Counted from the first letter of the stretch, positions 55,845 through 64,000 are shown. The stretch is DNA of 64,000 bases from Bacteroides neonati (GCF_000499785.1 NZ_HG726021.1:270814-334813), one strand, 5' to 3'. The notes: generated by a model from the letters alone, not told the origin. Numbers and translations are program-made.

Positions 55845-56249
55845 TTAATACCGCATGGTCAGTGTTATATTACCTTCATCCACACCATCAGCATATAACC
55901 GCCCTCTGAGATTAGGTCCACTGATATCGACACCTCGTATTTCAAGCATAGGATACCTATTACCGTAATCCAGGTATAAAGTGCCATATTCTATTCGCCA
56001 CCGAATAGGTAAACTGGTTGCAAATCGACCTCCATCCTCAGGGAAATAATATTGATTGTCGGTAGCGAAACCATCGCTGCTAAATGAAATTCCACTTTCT
56101 ACCGGAGCATCACCGTAGTTAAAGCCCAAATCGCCTACCCATGTTCGGCCAACCAAATCATCGAAAATGGTATGATCGCTTTCACAAGAAGTAAACCCCC
56201 ACAAGAGAGTTGTCAAAAGGAGTATCTTTACGTAGTTTATTTTTTTCAT
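55845..56249 (-). CDS. Small lipoprotein of unknown function
   Basis: A 134-residue protein starting MKKINYVKILLLTTLLWGFTSC, a lipoprotein signal with Cys at about 22. The mature part has a compact, probably beta-rich pattern: DLVGRTWVGDLGF, GISFSSDGFATDNQYYF, RWRIEYGTLYLDYGNRYPMLEIRG and NITLTMRY. The layout resembles small lipocalin-like lipoproteins of Bacteroidetes that begin with a GxTWxG segment. I chose the ATG at 56247-56249; an ATG four codons earlier and another 18 codons earlier are possible. Function unknown. Confidence 0.75.
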   Translation of the reverse strand: MKKINYVKILLLTTLLWGFTSCESDHTIFDDLVGRTWVGDLGFNYGDAPVESGISFSSDGFATDNQYYFPEDGGRFATSLPIRWRIEYGTLYLDYGNRYPMLEIRGVDISGPNLRGRLYADGVDEGNITLTMRY

Positions 56250-56279
56250 AATCCCTGTCATTTTATCAAATATATGCGG

Positions 56280-56287
56280 CAAATATA
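56280..56287 (-). promoter_or_regulatory. -7 element of the lipoprotein gene
   Basis: The minus strand reads TATATTTG (TAnnTTTG) 30 bp upstream of the chosen ATG; a second TATATTTG is at 56267-56274. Confidence 0.45.
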
Positions 56288-56330
56288 ATCTTTTTAAGAG
56301 CAAATACGAAATTAAAGCTGACTTTTTTCA

Positions 56331-56338
56331 TACCTTTG
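56331..56338 (+). promoter_or_regulatory. -7 element of the radical SAM gene
   Basis: TACCTTTG matches TAnnTTTG and lies 25 bp before the ATG at 56364. Confidence 0.55.
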
Positions 56339-56363
56339 CAAGAATAAACGATAAATACCCCGC

Positions 56364-58013
56364 ATGAAACTTCTTTGGCTTGATTTAAATAGCTCTTACG
56401 CACACTCTTCCCTTGCTTTACCGGCTCTGCACGCTCAAATAGCAACCGATACCTCCATTGAATGGGAGGTGGTATCGGCCACCATTGGCGAAAATGTTGG
56501 AATGATTGTCAACAACATCTACAGTCATTGTCCGGATATTATTGCTGCAACTACCTGGCTCTTCAATCACGAACAACTCTTACATATCGTATCAAGAGCC
56601 AAAGCATTGCTTCCACACTGTACCATTATCTTGGGAGGCCCCGAGTTCCTAGGCAACAATGAAGCTTTTCTACGCAAAAATCCATTCGTAAACGGTGTGT
56701 TTAGGGGAGAAGGCGAAGAGGTATTCCCGAGTTGGTTAAAGGTATGGAACCGTCCCGACTCATGGAGCCACATCACCGGCTTGTGCTATCTCGAAAGTGA
56801 TGAACGGTATTGCGACAACGGGATAGCTCGTGTCATGAACTTCGACCGCTTAATCTCTCCCGAGGAGAGTCGTTTCTTCAACTGGAGCAAACCTTTCGTA
56901 CAACTCGAAACGACCCGGGGATGCTTTAACACCTGTGCGTTCTGCGTAAGTGGCGGTGAAAAGCCTATTCGAACCATTGACATGGCAACCATCCGCCAAC
57001 GGCTCACAGAGATTCATCGACGGGGAATAAAGAATGTGAGAGTGCTCGACCGCACCTTTAACTACGACAACAAACGAGCCAAAGAACTGCTTACCTTGTT
57101 TCTTGAATTCTCGCCCGATATCTGTTTCCACTTGGAGATACATCCGGCTTTGCTCTCAGCAGAGCTGAAAGAAGAGTTGGCAAAGCTTCCGCAAGGCTTG
57201 CTTCATCTCGAAGCCGGTATTCAGAGCTTACGAGAAGAGGTATTGGTACAAAGTCGGCGTATGGGAAAACTATCCAAAGCACTCGAAGGACTACAGTTTC
57301 TCTGCTCTCTGCCTCAAATGGAAACACATGCCGACCTCATTGCCGGGCTTCCTCTTTACCATTTGAGCGAAATCTTTGAGGATGTACATACCCTTGCCGG
57401 TTATGGAGCAGGCGAGATACAACTCGAATCACTAAAACTACTACCGGGCACGGAGATGCGTCGCAGAGCCGAAGAGTTGGGTATACAATACTCCCCCCTT
57501 CCACCCTACGAAGTATTACAGACTCGGGAAATCACGGTAGAAGAGCTACAAACGGCTCGCTACCTCTCTCGTTTGCTCGATGGTTTCTACAATGTACCTA
57601 CGTGGCGCAGCGTCACACAACAGCTGATGCTTGCCCATCCTGCATTCTTATCGGATTTACTCCACTACGTGATACAACTCGGACTAATCGACCAACCCCT
57701 GAGTATGGAAAAGAGGGGCTTAATTCTGTACGAGTTCTGCCAAAAGGCTTATCCGGAGGCTCAGGCACTAGTAAGCATCGCCTGGATCGAGGCAGGTATG
57801 TCGTTAAAGAAACTTCCCGCCGAAAAAGTCAGAACCAAAAGGCAAGTTCCCTTCGAGGAGTGGCAAGTCATTTATGGAGAGTATCATGAGACGCTCCGCT
57901 TATGTTTCTTACCCATCCACGAAGAGAAAGGCTATTGGTTCGGATTCGAATCGGAAGCACAGAAACTACAGCCGGTATTCAAGGCAACGAATCTACAGAG
58001 AGATTCTATTTAA
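56364..58013 (+). CDS. B12-binding-domain radical SAM protein with DUF4080-type C-terminus
   Basis: The 549-residue protein has an N-terminal cobalamin-binding-like Rossmann domain (about 1-135, with LLWLDLNSSYAHSSLALPAL and IILGGPEFLGN), a radical SAM domain with the cluster motif CFNTCAFC (about 191-198) and LLHLEAGIQSL, and a ~180-residue C-terminal region of DUF4080 type. Class B radical SAM enzymes are mainly methyltransferases or ring-forming enzymes. The substrate is unknown. It converges on the MetE-like gene with a 4-bp overlap of the coding ends. No signal peptide, so cytoplasmic. Confidence 0.88.
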   Translation: MKLLWLDLNSSYAHSSLALPALHAQIATDTSIEWEVVSATIGENVGMIVNNIYSHCPDIIAATTWLFNHEQLLHIVSRAKALLPHCTIILGGPEFLGNNEAFLRKNPFVNGVFRGEGEEVFPSWLKVWNRPDSWSHITGLCYLESDERYCDNGIARVMNFDRLISPEESRFFNWSKPFVQLETTRGCFNTCAFCVSGGEKPIRTIDMATIRQRLTEIHRRGIKNVRVLDRTFNYDNKRAKELLTLFLEFSPDICFHLEIHPALLSAELKEELAKLPQGLLHLEAGIQSLREEVLVQSRRMGKLSKALEGLQFLCSLPQMETHADLIAGLPLYHLSEIFEDVHTLAGYGAGEIQLESLKLLPGTEMRRRAEELGIQYSPLPPYEVLQTREITVEELQTARYLSRLLDGFYNVPTWRSVTQQLMLAHPAFLSDLLHYVIQLGLIDQPLSMEKRGLILYEFCQKAYPEAQALVSIAWIEAGMSLKKLPAEKVRTKRQVPFEEWQVIYGEYHETLRLCFLPIHEEKGYWFGFESEAQKLQPVFKATNLQRDSI

Positions 58014-58987
58014 CCCTCCTCAGGCCAAAATCGTTTGGCTACTATCTCGGCCATACTCAACGTGTCCCATTGCTTTTGCAGGGTTGTTTCGTAAGACTCG
58101 AAAGAGGATGGCTGCGGATTGGGTATACACAGCGTAAAGCGGCGCAACGGAATGTAGCGGTTTACCTCTTCGATCTTGGCACATAGCTCATCCAACTCCT
58201 CTTCGTCCGGATAATGCGATAGTACGAAGCCAAAGGTAGCTTGTTTCTCACGGATAAACCAGAGCAAACGGCTCTTACCACAACTCGCCGAGTCGTAGTC
58301 GAGAAAGAAGGCATCCATCCCTTTTACGGCATACAGCATTTCGCTGGAGGCATGGAAAGCCACGAATAAATCTTTGGGATAATCGACCAAAGACATATTG
58401 TTAACGCGAATGGCGTTGTCTGTTACGATGTGTGTGATATCATCAAATTGCACATAGCGACAACCAGATCCGTACAATTCGGTAATTAATTTATGATAGG
58501 CAATGGCAATATCTTCAAGCAATACTTCGAGATCGGGGTAGATACGGTCGAGCTCTTCGCGGTTATCCTCCTTCAACAACTCGGCCAACATAAGAGATGG
58601 GGCCGGTAGCACCTGTTTGGCAATAATATCTCCACCGGTAATCCCGGTCAGGAACATGAAGTCATCAATAATAAAGTGATGGTGCAAGTCAATGCGACCT
58701 GTTAACTCGAGCGTGCTTTTCTTAGTGGGTCTTAATCGAACTCCTTCAAACCCGCACATAAAATCGAGGGGCCATGAGTCGCTACGAAAACGACCATCTG
58801 TTACTACTTTCGAACCAATTGCTTTGAGCCGATCGACCAGCGTTCTGATTTCGGCATCTTCCATGGCACGTAATGCTACCTGACTTAACTGTCCGTTTCG
58901 TAATTGCTCGCGAGCCTCTATCAATACTTTCGGCATCAAAAAAGCCCCGGCAACATCTACTTTGAACGGAGGAACAACGTTTTCCAT
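58010..58987 (-). CDS. MetE C-terminal-like protein with degenerate zinc site
   Basis: The 325-residue protein resembles the catalytic C-terminal barrel of cobalamin-independent methionine synthase (VDVAGAFLMPKVLIEARE, TGITGGDIIAKQVLPAPS, YVQFDDITHIVTDN). In MetE the zinc that activates homocysteine is bound by His, Cys, Glu and Cys. Here the His-x-Cys segment reads FHASSE (Cys replaced by Ser), the Glu region reads FFLDYDS, and the NPxCG segment reads PNPQPSSF (Cys replaced by Pro). Methionine synthase activity is therefore doubtful. It overlaps the convergent radical SAM gene by 4 bp. I infer a different methyl-transfer or binding role. Confidence 0.82.
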   Translation of the reverse strand: MENVVPPFKVDVAGAFLMPKVLIEAREQLRNGQLSQVALRAMEDAEIRTLVDRLKAIGSKVVTDGRFRSDSWPLDFMCGFEGVRLRPTKKSTLELTGRIDLHHHFIIDDFMFLTGITGGDIIAKQVLPAPSLMLAELLKEDNREELDRIYPDLEVLLEDIAIAYHKLITELYGSGCRYVQFDDITHIVTDNAIRVNNMSLVDYPKDLFVAFHASSEMLYAVKGMDAFFLDYDSASCGKSRLLWFIREKQATFGFVLSHYPDEEELDELCAKIEEVNRYIPLRRFTLCIPNPQPSSFESYETTLQKQWDTLSMAEIVAKRFWPEEG

Positions 58988-59061
58988 ACACGCTACAGTT
59001 TTTAGTTAAAAATGAATTACACTTTCTCTCTAATAATCACGTCAACAAATACTTAAAGAAA

Positions 59062-59096
59062 TCGGTTAGTATTCAAAAAGGAAGAATACTAACCGA
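59062..59096 (-). terminator. Terminator of the AspT/YidE-type transporter gene
   Basis: Perfect 13-bp arms at 59062-59074 and 59084-59096 (TCGGTTAGTATTC and complement) enclose a 9-bp loop; the minus strand continues TTTCTTT. It lies 24 bp past the stop. Confidence 0.75.
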
Positions 59097-59120
59097 CCAA
59101 AGATAGGAATATAATTCGAT

Positions 59121-60719
59121 TTAGAACAATGTAGAGGCAATTATCTGTATAAACAAGATAAGAAACACCATAGCAATGGGATAAACGGTTGCATAGGCTA
59201 CACTGGGAATATTACTGTCGGTCATTGAGTCGGCAGCAGCCAAACCGGGGGTACTGGTCATACCTCCGGTGAGGGTTCCCAGCAAGTCGAGCAGACTGAT
59301 TTTAAACACCAGATGCCCCACAATGGCGGCAATAAACATCGGCACCAAAGTAATGGCAGCCCCTACTCCAAAGAGCAACAAACCACTCTCCTGGAAGGTG
59401 GAGACCAGATTTGTTCCGGCCGAAGTTCCGACTTCGGCAAGAAAAAGCAGCAACCCGAGCTGACGCAAAAGCTGATTGGCAGGACCCGACATGGACCACA
59501 TAATAGGACCTGTTTTGCCGATAGCACTCAGAAAAAGAGCCACCATCAGTACACCACCCGTAAGTCCGGGCGAGAATGACAGGCTATCGGAAAAGGAAAT
59601 ATTCAACTTACCGAACAAAACACCTAATACGATACCCATGGCAATAGGGAAAAAATCCGTATCCGAAAGCTTCTTTGCGTCATTGCCCAGCAAACGGCTT
59701 ACGCCCTTCAGCCCTTCCTTCTCTCCTACAACCATCAGCTTATCGCCAAACTTCAACTCGAGTTCGGGCGAAGGAGCCAGATCAATACCACTTCGGCGCA
59801 CACGGGTAACCGTACAGCCGAAATTCTTTTGCAGGTTGAGGTGACCAATCGTCTTATTAATCATGTCCTTTTTAGTAAGCAGCAACGATTCGATCTCTTG
59901 CGTAGTATCCAACGGTAAATCACCTTCCACACGCTCGCCTACCAATACGCCAAGCTGAACCATGGAATCTTCGCTACCGACGGCTTTGATGTAATCGCCT
60001 TCGCGCAGTACCGTATGCGCCATGGGAATAGACAATTGTTCTTTGTGTTTGAGGCGCGAAATGACCGCTCCGGTCATGGCACGTACATTGAGTTGCGTCA
60101 GGTTCTTTCCAAATACATTGGGGTTGGTGATACGAAACATACCGGTGGTAAGATCGGGAAACTGTCCTCTACGCTCCTTCTCGAGTCGTCGCGCTTCTTT
60201 ATCAAGATCGACACGAAGCACCTTGGGCAGGAGCTTAACGAAAAGAATGACTCCGATCACTCCAAACGGATAGGCAATACCGTAAGAGATAGAGGCGAGC
60301 GGTGAGTGTGTGCTATCGATGGCTACAGCCAAACCGGGGGTACTGGTCAGCGCACCGGCTATCAGCCCTACAATACTGGGGGTATCAATATCGAAAGCAA
60401 ACTTCAACCCTACGGCTGTAAGACAAGCTGAGGTAATGATGAGCAACGTGATAAGAATTAACGTTTTCCCCTTACTTCGAAACGAATCAAAGAATCCGGG
60501 ACCTGCCTGAATACCAATCGTAAAAATAAAAAGCACTAAGCCGAAATTGCCCAACTCCTTAGGTATGACCACACCAAAATGGCCGAATAATAACGCGATG
60601 AAGATAACAGCCGAGACATCGAGCGACAAACCTTTAATACGGATGCGTCCCAACATAAAACCCAGTGCTACAATAAGGAATAATGCAAAATAAGAAGAAT
60701 TTAACAAATCTGTTAACAT
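59121..60719 (-). CDS. AspT/YidE/YbjL-family transporter
   Basis: This 532-residue membrane protein has two homologous membrane halves (about 5-165 and 370-532), each with a re-entrant-type segment ending in STPGLA (TSTPGLAVAIDST and TSTPGLAAADSM). Between them are two RCK_C (TrkA-C) domains, about 190-275 and 280-360, which in relatives bind small ligands and may gate transport. AspT exchanges aspartate for alanine; the substrate here is unknown. I chose the ATG at 60717-60719 (MLTDLLNSSYF). The gene is divergent from the ThrE-type pair across a shared intergenic repeat. Confidence 0.9.
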   Translation of the reverse strand: MLTDLLNSSYFALFLIVALGFMLGRIRIKGLSLDVSAVIFIALLFGHFGVVIPKELGNFGLVLFIFTIGIQAGPGFFDSFRSKGKTLILITLLIITSACLTAVGLKFAFDIDTPSIVGLIAGALTSTPGLAVAIDSTHSPLASISYGIAYPFGVIGVILFVKLLPKVLRVDLDKEARRLEKERRGQFPDLTTGMFRITNPNVFGKNLTQLNVRAMTGAVISRLKHKEQLSIPMAHTVLREGDYIKAVGSEDSMVQLGVLVGERVEGDLPLDTTQEIESLLLTKKDMINKTIGHLNLQKNFGCTVTRVRRSGIDLAPSPELELKFGDKLMVVGEKEGLKGVSRLLGNDAKKLSDTDFFPIAMGIVLGVLFGKLNISFSDSLSFSPGLTGGVLMVALFLSAIGKTGPIMWSMSGPANQLLRQLGLLLFLAEVGTSAGTNLVSTFQESGLLLFGVGAAITLVPMFIAAIVGHLVFKISLLDLLGTLTGGMTSTPGLAAADSMTDSNIPSVAYATVYPIAMVFLILFIQIIASTLF

Positions 60720-60751
60720 AAAAATAATGGGGTTCTTTTGGTTTAAGCGCA

Positions 60752-60759
60752 CAAAGATA
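60752..60759 (-). promoter_or_regulatory. -7 element of the AspT/YidE-type gene
   Basis: The minus strand reads TATCTTTG (TAnnTTTG) 32 bp upstream of the chosen ATG. The repeat element begins 31 bp further upstream. Confidence 0.55.
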
Positions 60760-60790
60760 GCATAAAAAAGTGAGATTGAGAAGTACTATT

Positions 60791-60909
60791 TTAACAGTGC
60801 GTTAAATACGTACTCTTGGTGTCAAAGAATACGTATTCATTCCGGTAAAAAGTACGTACTCTTGCATAGGAACAAAAGCAAAGGATAAAATAAGGATTAA
60901 CAGTGTTAA
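60791..60909. repeat. Intergenic repeat element, copy 3
   Basis: The 119-bp element starts TTAACAGTGCGTTAA and ends TTAACAGTGTTAA. It has TACGTACTCTTG twice, on either side of AAAGAATACGTATTCATT. Order, spacing and edges match the 118-bp element at 18961-19078, in the same orientation. It occupies most of the space between the divergent promoters of the AspT/YidE-type transporter and the ThrE-type pair. Confidence 0.8.
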
Positions 60910-60952
60910 AATAGAGAGGAAGAAAAAACATCCGGTTTGCCATTTTTTTAAT

Positions 60953-60960
60953 TACCTTTG
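60953..60960 (+). promoter_or_regulatory. -7 element of the ThrE-type operon
   Basis: TACCTTTG (TAnnTTTG) lies 27 bp before the ATG at 60988; a TTTG at 60936-60939 is 13 bp upstream, closer than usual. Confidence 0.55.
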
Positions 60961-60987
60961 CACTCCAAAAAGGAAAAAGATTTCATC

Positions 60988-61761
60988 ATGGATATTCACC
61001 AGGAACTAAAAGAACTATCTAATTTCTTGTCGGAGTACTCTACCAGTCTCATGGCAGTGGGCGTTCAAACCTCCCGCATCGTACGCAACACATCACGCAT
61101 AGCCGAATCATTTGGCTTTGAATGCGACATGACTATCTTTCAGAAGACCATCATCATGACCCTGCGCGATGCAGACAACTCGCACTCGTACAGTACCGTC
61201 AACAAAATTAAACCGATGGGACTGAACTTTGCCATCAACTCGGCACTGAGCACCTTGAGCTGGGAGGCATACGATGAGCATCTATCGCTCACCGAACTGC
61301 AACGGCGTTATTTCGACATTGTAAGCAAGCCACGCGAAAGCAAATGGTTGGTATTAATATTGGTGGCCTTTGCCAATGCAGCCTTCTGTAGGCTGTTTCA
61401 GGGAGATTTTATTTCGATGGGTATTGTCTTTACAGCCACACTGGCCGGTTTTTACATTCGCACGGTGCTGATGGGGCGACATTGGAATCACTTATCGGTG
61501 TTCATCATCTCCTCTTTCGTAGCATCGATCATCGGTAGCACAGGCTACCTGATGCATTGGGGCGAAACACCCGATATGGCATTGGGTACGAGCGTGCTCT
61601 ATCTCATTCCGGGCGTACCACTCATTAACTCGATTATGGACATTATCGACGGACATGTACTGGCGGGCATATCGCGTTTCATCAACGCCTGTCTGCTTAT
61701 CATCTGTATTGCGATAGGTCTTTCCATTACTCTTTTAATAACCGGTATAAGCGCATTATAA
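60988..61761 (+). CDS. ThrE-type threonine/serine exporter, N-terminal component
   Basis: The 257-residue protein matches the ThrE N-terminal family (YjjP-like). The soluble N-terminal half has GVQTSRIVRNTSRIAESFGFECDM-type sequence around the conserved R..R segment; then come about five hydrophobic helices with CRLFQGDF, the LYLIPGVPLINSIMDIIDG motif and a final helix. Relatives export threonine, serine or (YjjPB) succinate together with a small YjjB-like partner, encoded by the next gene. I chose the ATG at 60988 (MDIHQELKEL). The stop and the next start share one base (TAATG). Confidence 0.88.
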   Translation: MDIHQELKELSNFLSEYSTSLMAVGVQTSRIVRNTSRIAESFGFECDMTIFQKTIIMTLRDADNSHSYSTVNKIKPMGLNFAINSALSTLSWEAYDEHLSLTELQRRYFDIVSKPRESKWLVLILVAFANAAFCRLFQGDFISMGIVFTATLAGFYIRTVLMGRHWNHLSVFIISSFVASIIGSTGYLMHWGETPDMALGTSVLYLIPGVPLINSIMDIIDGHVLAGISRFINACLLIICIAIGLSITLLITGISAL

Positions 61762-62291
61762 TGAACATAGATTTTATTACAGCCATTCTTCTCGATGGCA
61801 TATTTGCGGCGGTTGCCGCTATTGGGTTTGCGATCATCTCTAACCCGCCACGTAAAGCTATATTGATATCGGCACTATTGGCAGCTGCCGGACATGCCAT
61901 GCGGTATTTCTTGATGCATACCGATTTGTTTACGATGAGTATTGCGCCTGCATCCTTCTTTGCAGCCATTACGATTGGGCTGTTGGCTATTCCTTTTGCC
62001 AAGTTCATTCACTGCCCGGCAGAGGTTTTCTCGTTTCCTTCGTTGTTGCCCATGATTCCGGGAATGTTTGCTTATAAAAGCATTCTGGCATTGACCAAGT
62101 TCATGCATACAACCGATCAAGAGGCCTCGCTGAAATATTTGGTCGAGTTCTTCCACAACGGTAGCACCACTATCTTTGTACTGTTTGCACTGGTCGTTGG
62201 TGCAGCAATTCCGGTATTTATTTTCCATCGCCAGTCGTTTACGGCAACCCGTTCGATCAAACTATTGATAAATAACAAACCACCGAAATGA
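61761..62291 (+). CDS. ThrE-type exporter, C-terminal component (YjjB-like)
   Basis: The 176-residue protein has four or five hydrophobic helices with AIGFAIISNPPRKAILISALLAAAGHAMRY-like sequence near the N-terminus and the conserved FPSLLPMIPGMFAYKSI segment. It is the membrane partner of the preceding gene, with which it overlaps by one base, so together they make up the split form of a ThrE exporter. The substrate is unknown. A hairpin terminator lies ~60 bp downstream. Confidence 0.88.
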   Translation: MNIDFITAILLDGIFAAVAAIGFAIISNPPRKAILISALLAAAGHAMRYFLMHTDLFTMSIAPASFFAAITIGLLAIPFAKFIHCPAEVFSFPSLLPMIPGMFAYKSILALTKFMHTTDQEASLKYLVEFFHNGSTTIFVLFALVVGAAIPVFIFHRQSFTATRSIKLLINNKPPK

Positions 62292-62351
62292 TTCACTAAC
62301 AAAATCAGTCCGATGGTTTGCCCCCTTTAAAACACCTTTAAACAAAATGAC

Positions 62352-62405
62352 GAGTATGCCTCCTTTTCCTAAAACACTAACTAACCCTTTTAAGGAGGCA
62401 TACTC
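62352..62405. terminator. Hairpin between the ThrE-type pair and kdgA
   Basis: Perfect 14-bp arms GAGTATGCCTCCTT (62352-62365) and its complement (62392-62405) enclose a 26-bp loop. It can serve the converging transcripts from both sides, though no long T-run follows. Confidence 0.65.
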
Positions 62406-62409
62406 TGAA

Positions 62410-62427
62410 ATTTGCGTTAACGCAAAT
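62410..62427. other. 18-bp perfect palindrome next to the kdgA stop
   Basis: ATTTGCGTTAACGCAAAT is its own reverse complement and lies 4 bp from the kdgA stop codon. It may be a protein-binding site or part of the terminator region. It shares GCGTTAA with the left edge of the intergenic repeats. Confidence 0.5.
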
Positions 62428-62431
62428 ATCT

Positions 62432-63100
62432 TTATTTACGAGCTTCGGCAATATAGCCTAACGCTTCTTCGCACTTAGCTGTAACATATGCCCAGTCTTC
62501 GGCAGCTACTTTGTCTTTAGGGAACAACTTCGAACCCATACCTACACAAAATACACCGGCTTTGATCCAAGAGGTCAGGTTCTCTTTGGTTGGCTCTACA
62601 CCACCTGTAACCATCAGTTTAGACCAAGGCATCGGAGCTACCAGTCCCTTTACGAAGTTAGGACCGTACACATCGCCCGGAAATACCTTGCAAAGATCAC
62701 ATCCTACTTCCTGCGCAAAACCAACCTCGGATACCGAACCGCAACCGGGTGTATAAGCCACCAAACGGCGGTTACAGATCTTTGCAATCTCGGGGTTGAA
62801 CAGTGGACCTACGATAAAGTTAGCACCCAACTGCAAGTACAGAGCAGCCGTAGCCGGATCGACAATCGAGCCGATACCCATAGCCATTTCGGGACACTCT
62901 TTGGCAGCGAACTTCACGATTTCGGCAAACACCTCGTGAGCAAAGTCGCCACGGTTGGTGAACTCAAAAGCACGAACACCACCATCATAGCAAGCCTTCA
63001 CTACTTTCTTTGCCACTTCTGCGTCTTTATCATAAAACACCGGAACCATACCGGTCGAACCTATTTTGTTCAACACGGCTATCTTATCAAATTTTGCCAT
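62432..63100 (-). CDS. kdgA: KDPG/KHG aldolase
   Basis: The enzyme cleaves 2-keto-3-deoxy-6-phosphogluconate to pyruvate and glyceraldehyde 3-phosphate in uronate breakdown. The 222-residue class I aldolase has the catalytic Glu in [44 protein letters not shown] and the Schiff-base Lys in [11 protein letters not shown]. It lies 33 bp after the sugar kinase gene kdgK and the two form an operon. Length is normal. Confidence 0.95.
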   Translation of the reverse strand: MAKFDKIAVLNKIGSTGMVPVFYDKDAEVAKKVVKACYDGGVRAFEFTNRGDFAHEVFAEIVKFAAKECPEMAMGIGSIVDPATAALYLQLGANFIVGPLFNPEIAKICNRRLVAYTPGCGSVSEVGFAQEVGCDLCKVFPGDVYGPNFVKGLVAPMPWSKLMVTGGVEPTKENLTSWIKAGVFCVGMGSKLFPKDKVAAEDWAYVTAKCEEALGYIAEARK

Positions 63101-63133
63101 CTTAAGTTTCTATATTATAAATTGAAGTATCTA

Positions 63134-64000
63134 TTAGCGTTGCACACGACCCGAAGCATCACCACCCGACAAAGCCTCTACCTCTTCGATAGAAACAAGG
63201 TTGAAGTCGCCGTTCACGGTATGTTTCAAAGCAGAAGCAGCCACAGCAAACTCCAGTGCTTCGCCTTGGTTGGGCTTCGTCATCAGGCCATGGATGATAC
63301 CACCCGAGAATGAGTCGCCACCCCCTACACGGTCAATGATGGGATCGATATCGTAACGCTTTGACATATAGAATTCGTTGCCATCGTAGATCATAGCCTT
63401 CCAGCCATTGTGTGTAGCCGAGAACGATTCGCGCAAAGTCGACACAACATACTTGAATCCGAACGCCTTCATCATCTGCTCGAAGATGCCTTTGTAGCCT
63501 TCTGCATCGGTATGTCCTGCTTCCACATCGGCATCGGGTTTGAAGCCCAAGCAAAGTTCGGCATCTTCTTCATTACCAATACATACGTCAACATACTTCA
63601 TCAAAGGTTTCATGATCGATTGAGCTTTCTCTTTGGTCCATAGCTTCTTACGGAAGTTAAGATCGACAGATACCGTTACACCGTTACGTTTGGCAGCTTC
63701 GCAAGCCAGCATAGTAAGCTCGGCAGCTTTGTCCGAAATAGCCGGTGTAATGCCCGACCAGTGAAACCAATCGGCACCTTGCATAATGGCATCAAAGTCA
63801 AAATCGGAAGCATCGGCCTCGGCAATCGATGAATGAGCACGGTCATAAATCACTTTGCTTGGACGCATAGAAGCGCCTGTTTCAAGATAATAAATGCCTA
63901 CGCGGTCGCCACCACGGGCTATAAAGTCTGTCTTTACACCAAACTTGCGAAGTGCATTAACGGCCGACTGGCCAATTTCGTGTGTAGGCAGTTTAGATAC
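63134..64000 (-). CDS. kdgK: 2-keto-3-deoxygluconate kinase (5' end outside window)
   Basis: This PfkB-family sugar kinase is open to the window edge; 288 residues are visible, starting VSKLPTHEIGQSAVNALRKF after the missing N-terminus. It has the substrate-side segment FIARGGDRVGIYYLETGASMRPSKV split over two strands and the C-terminal ATP site with catalytic Asp in RVGGGDSFSGG. Pairing with kdgA points to phosphorylation of 2-keto-3-deoxygluconate before aldol cleavage. The internal ATG at 63866-63868 is not the start, because family sequence continues upstream of it. Confidence 0.92.
   Translation of the reverse strand, partial: VSKLPTHEIGQSAVNALRKFGVKTDFIARGGDRVGIYYLETGASMRPSKVIYDRAHSSIAEADASDFDFDAIMQGADWFHWSGITPAISDKAAELTMLACEAAKRNGVTVSVDLNFRKKLWTKEKAQSIMKPLMKYVDVCIGNEEDAELCLGFKPDADVEAGHTDAEGYKGIFEQMMKAFGFKYVVSTLRESFSATHNGWKAMIYDGNEFYMSKRYDIDPIIDRVGGGDSFSGGIIHGLMTKPNQGEALEFAVAASALKHTVNGDFNLVSIEEVEALSGGDASGRVQR

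Overview
The window looks like a chromosomal segment of a Bacteroidales bacterium, most likely Bacteroides. The evidence is the frequent -7 promoter motif TAnnTTTG, weak Shine-Dalgarno sites, a six-subunit Rnf operon headed by an RseC-like gene, a close homologue of Porphyromonas DPP5, PorT-like and DUF3078 outer-membrane proteins, and a thiS-E-G-C-H-F operon behind a TPP riboswitch. Most of it is ordinary core metabolism. The accessory or decayed parts are about 12.1-20.4 kb, plus a family of related intergenic repeats.

Layout. 0-5.7 kb (minus): MORN-repeat protein, metal-site-lacking M16 peptidase homologue, a one-frame HPPK-like/KdsB fusion and a class A PBP, overlapping as one operon. 6.1-8.8 kb (plus): pyrB-pyrI, flavin reductase-like protein, PorT-like barrel. 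8.9-12.0 kb: convergent glyA and fhs (one-carbon folate metabolism) around a large nested inverted repeat. 12.1-15.2 kb: a decayed TonB-receptor tail, two secreted proteins of unknown function, an RmlD-like reductase and an FMN-binding membrane protein. 15.3-17.7 kb: ECF sigma factor with a small zinc-finger anti-sigma candidate, and an IS1380-family element. 17.8-20.1 kb: a peroxiredoxin-DsrE fusion, thioredoxin lipoprotein, DUF6132 protein and an AraC-family remnant. 20.4-27.1 kb (minus): galE and the Rnf operon.

27.3-36 kb: DUF3078 protein, pyrG-yidC, MATE transporter, DPP5-like peptidase. 36.2-36.7 kb: five-tRNA operon (three identical Gly-GCC, Leu-GAG, Leu-CAG) with a well-formed promoter and a terminator. 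36.8-43.6 kb: nspC, UvrD/PcrA helicase, superoxide dismutase, orphan sensor kinase. 43.6-49.7 kb: thiamine operon plus a separately promoted ThiE/TenI-like gene. 49.8-55.8 kb: small barrel protein, ppdK, RlmD-type methyltransferase, RluA-type pseudouridine synthase. 55.8-64 kb: lipoprotein, B12-binding/radical SAM protein convergent with a MetE-like protein that has lost its zinc ligands, AspT/YidE-type transporter, split ThrE-type exporter, kdgA and a partial kdgK.

The most unusual non-coding signal is the repeat family built on the core TACGTACTCTTG. Two ~118-bp copies (18961-19078 and 60791-60909) match in layout from end to end, with TTAAC...GTTAA at both edges, and a related 56-bp perfect palindrome lies at 38160-38215. 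All three are upstream of minus-strand genes. I see no CRISPR array, phage or complete defence system.
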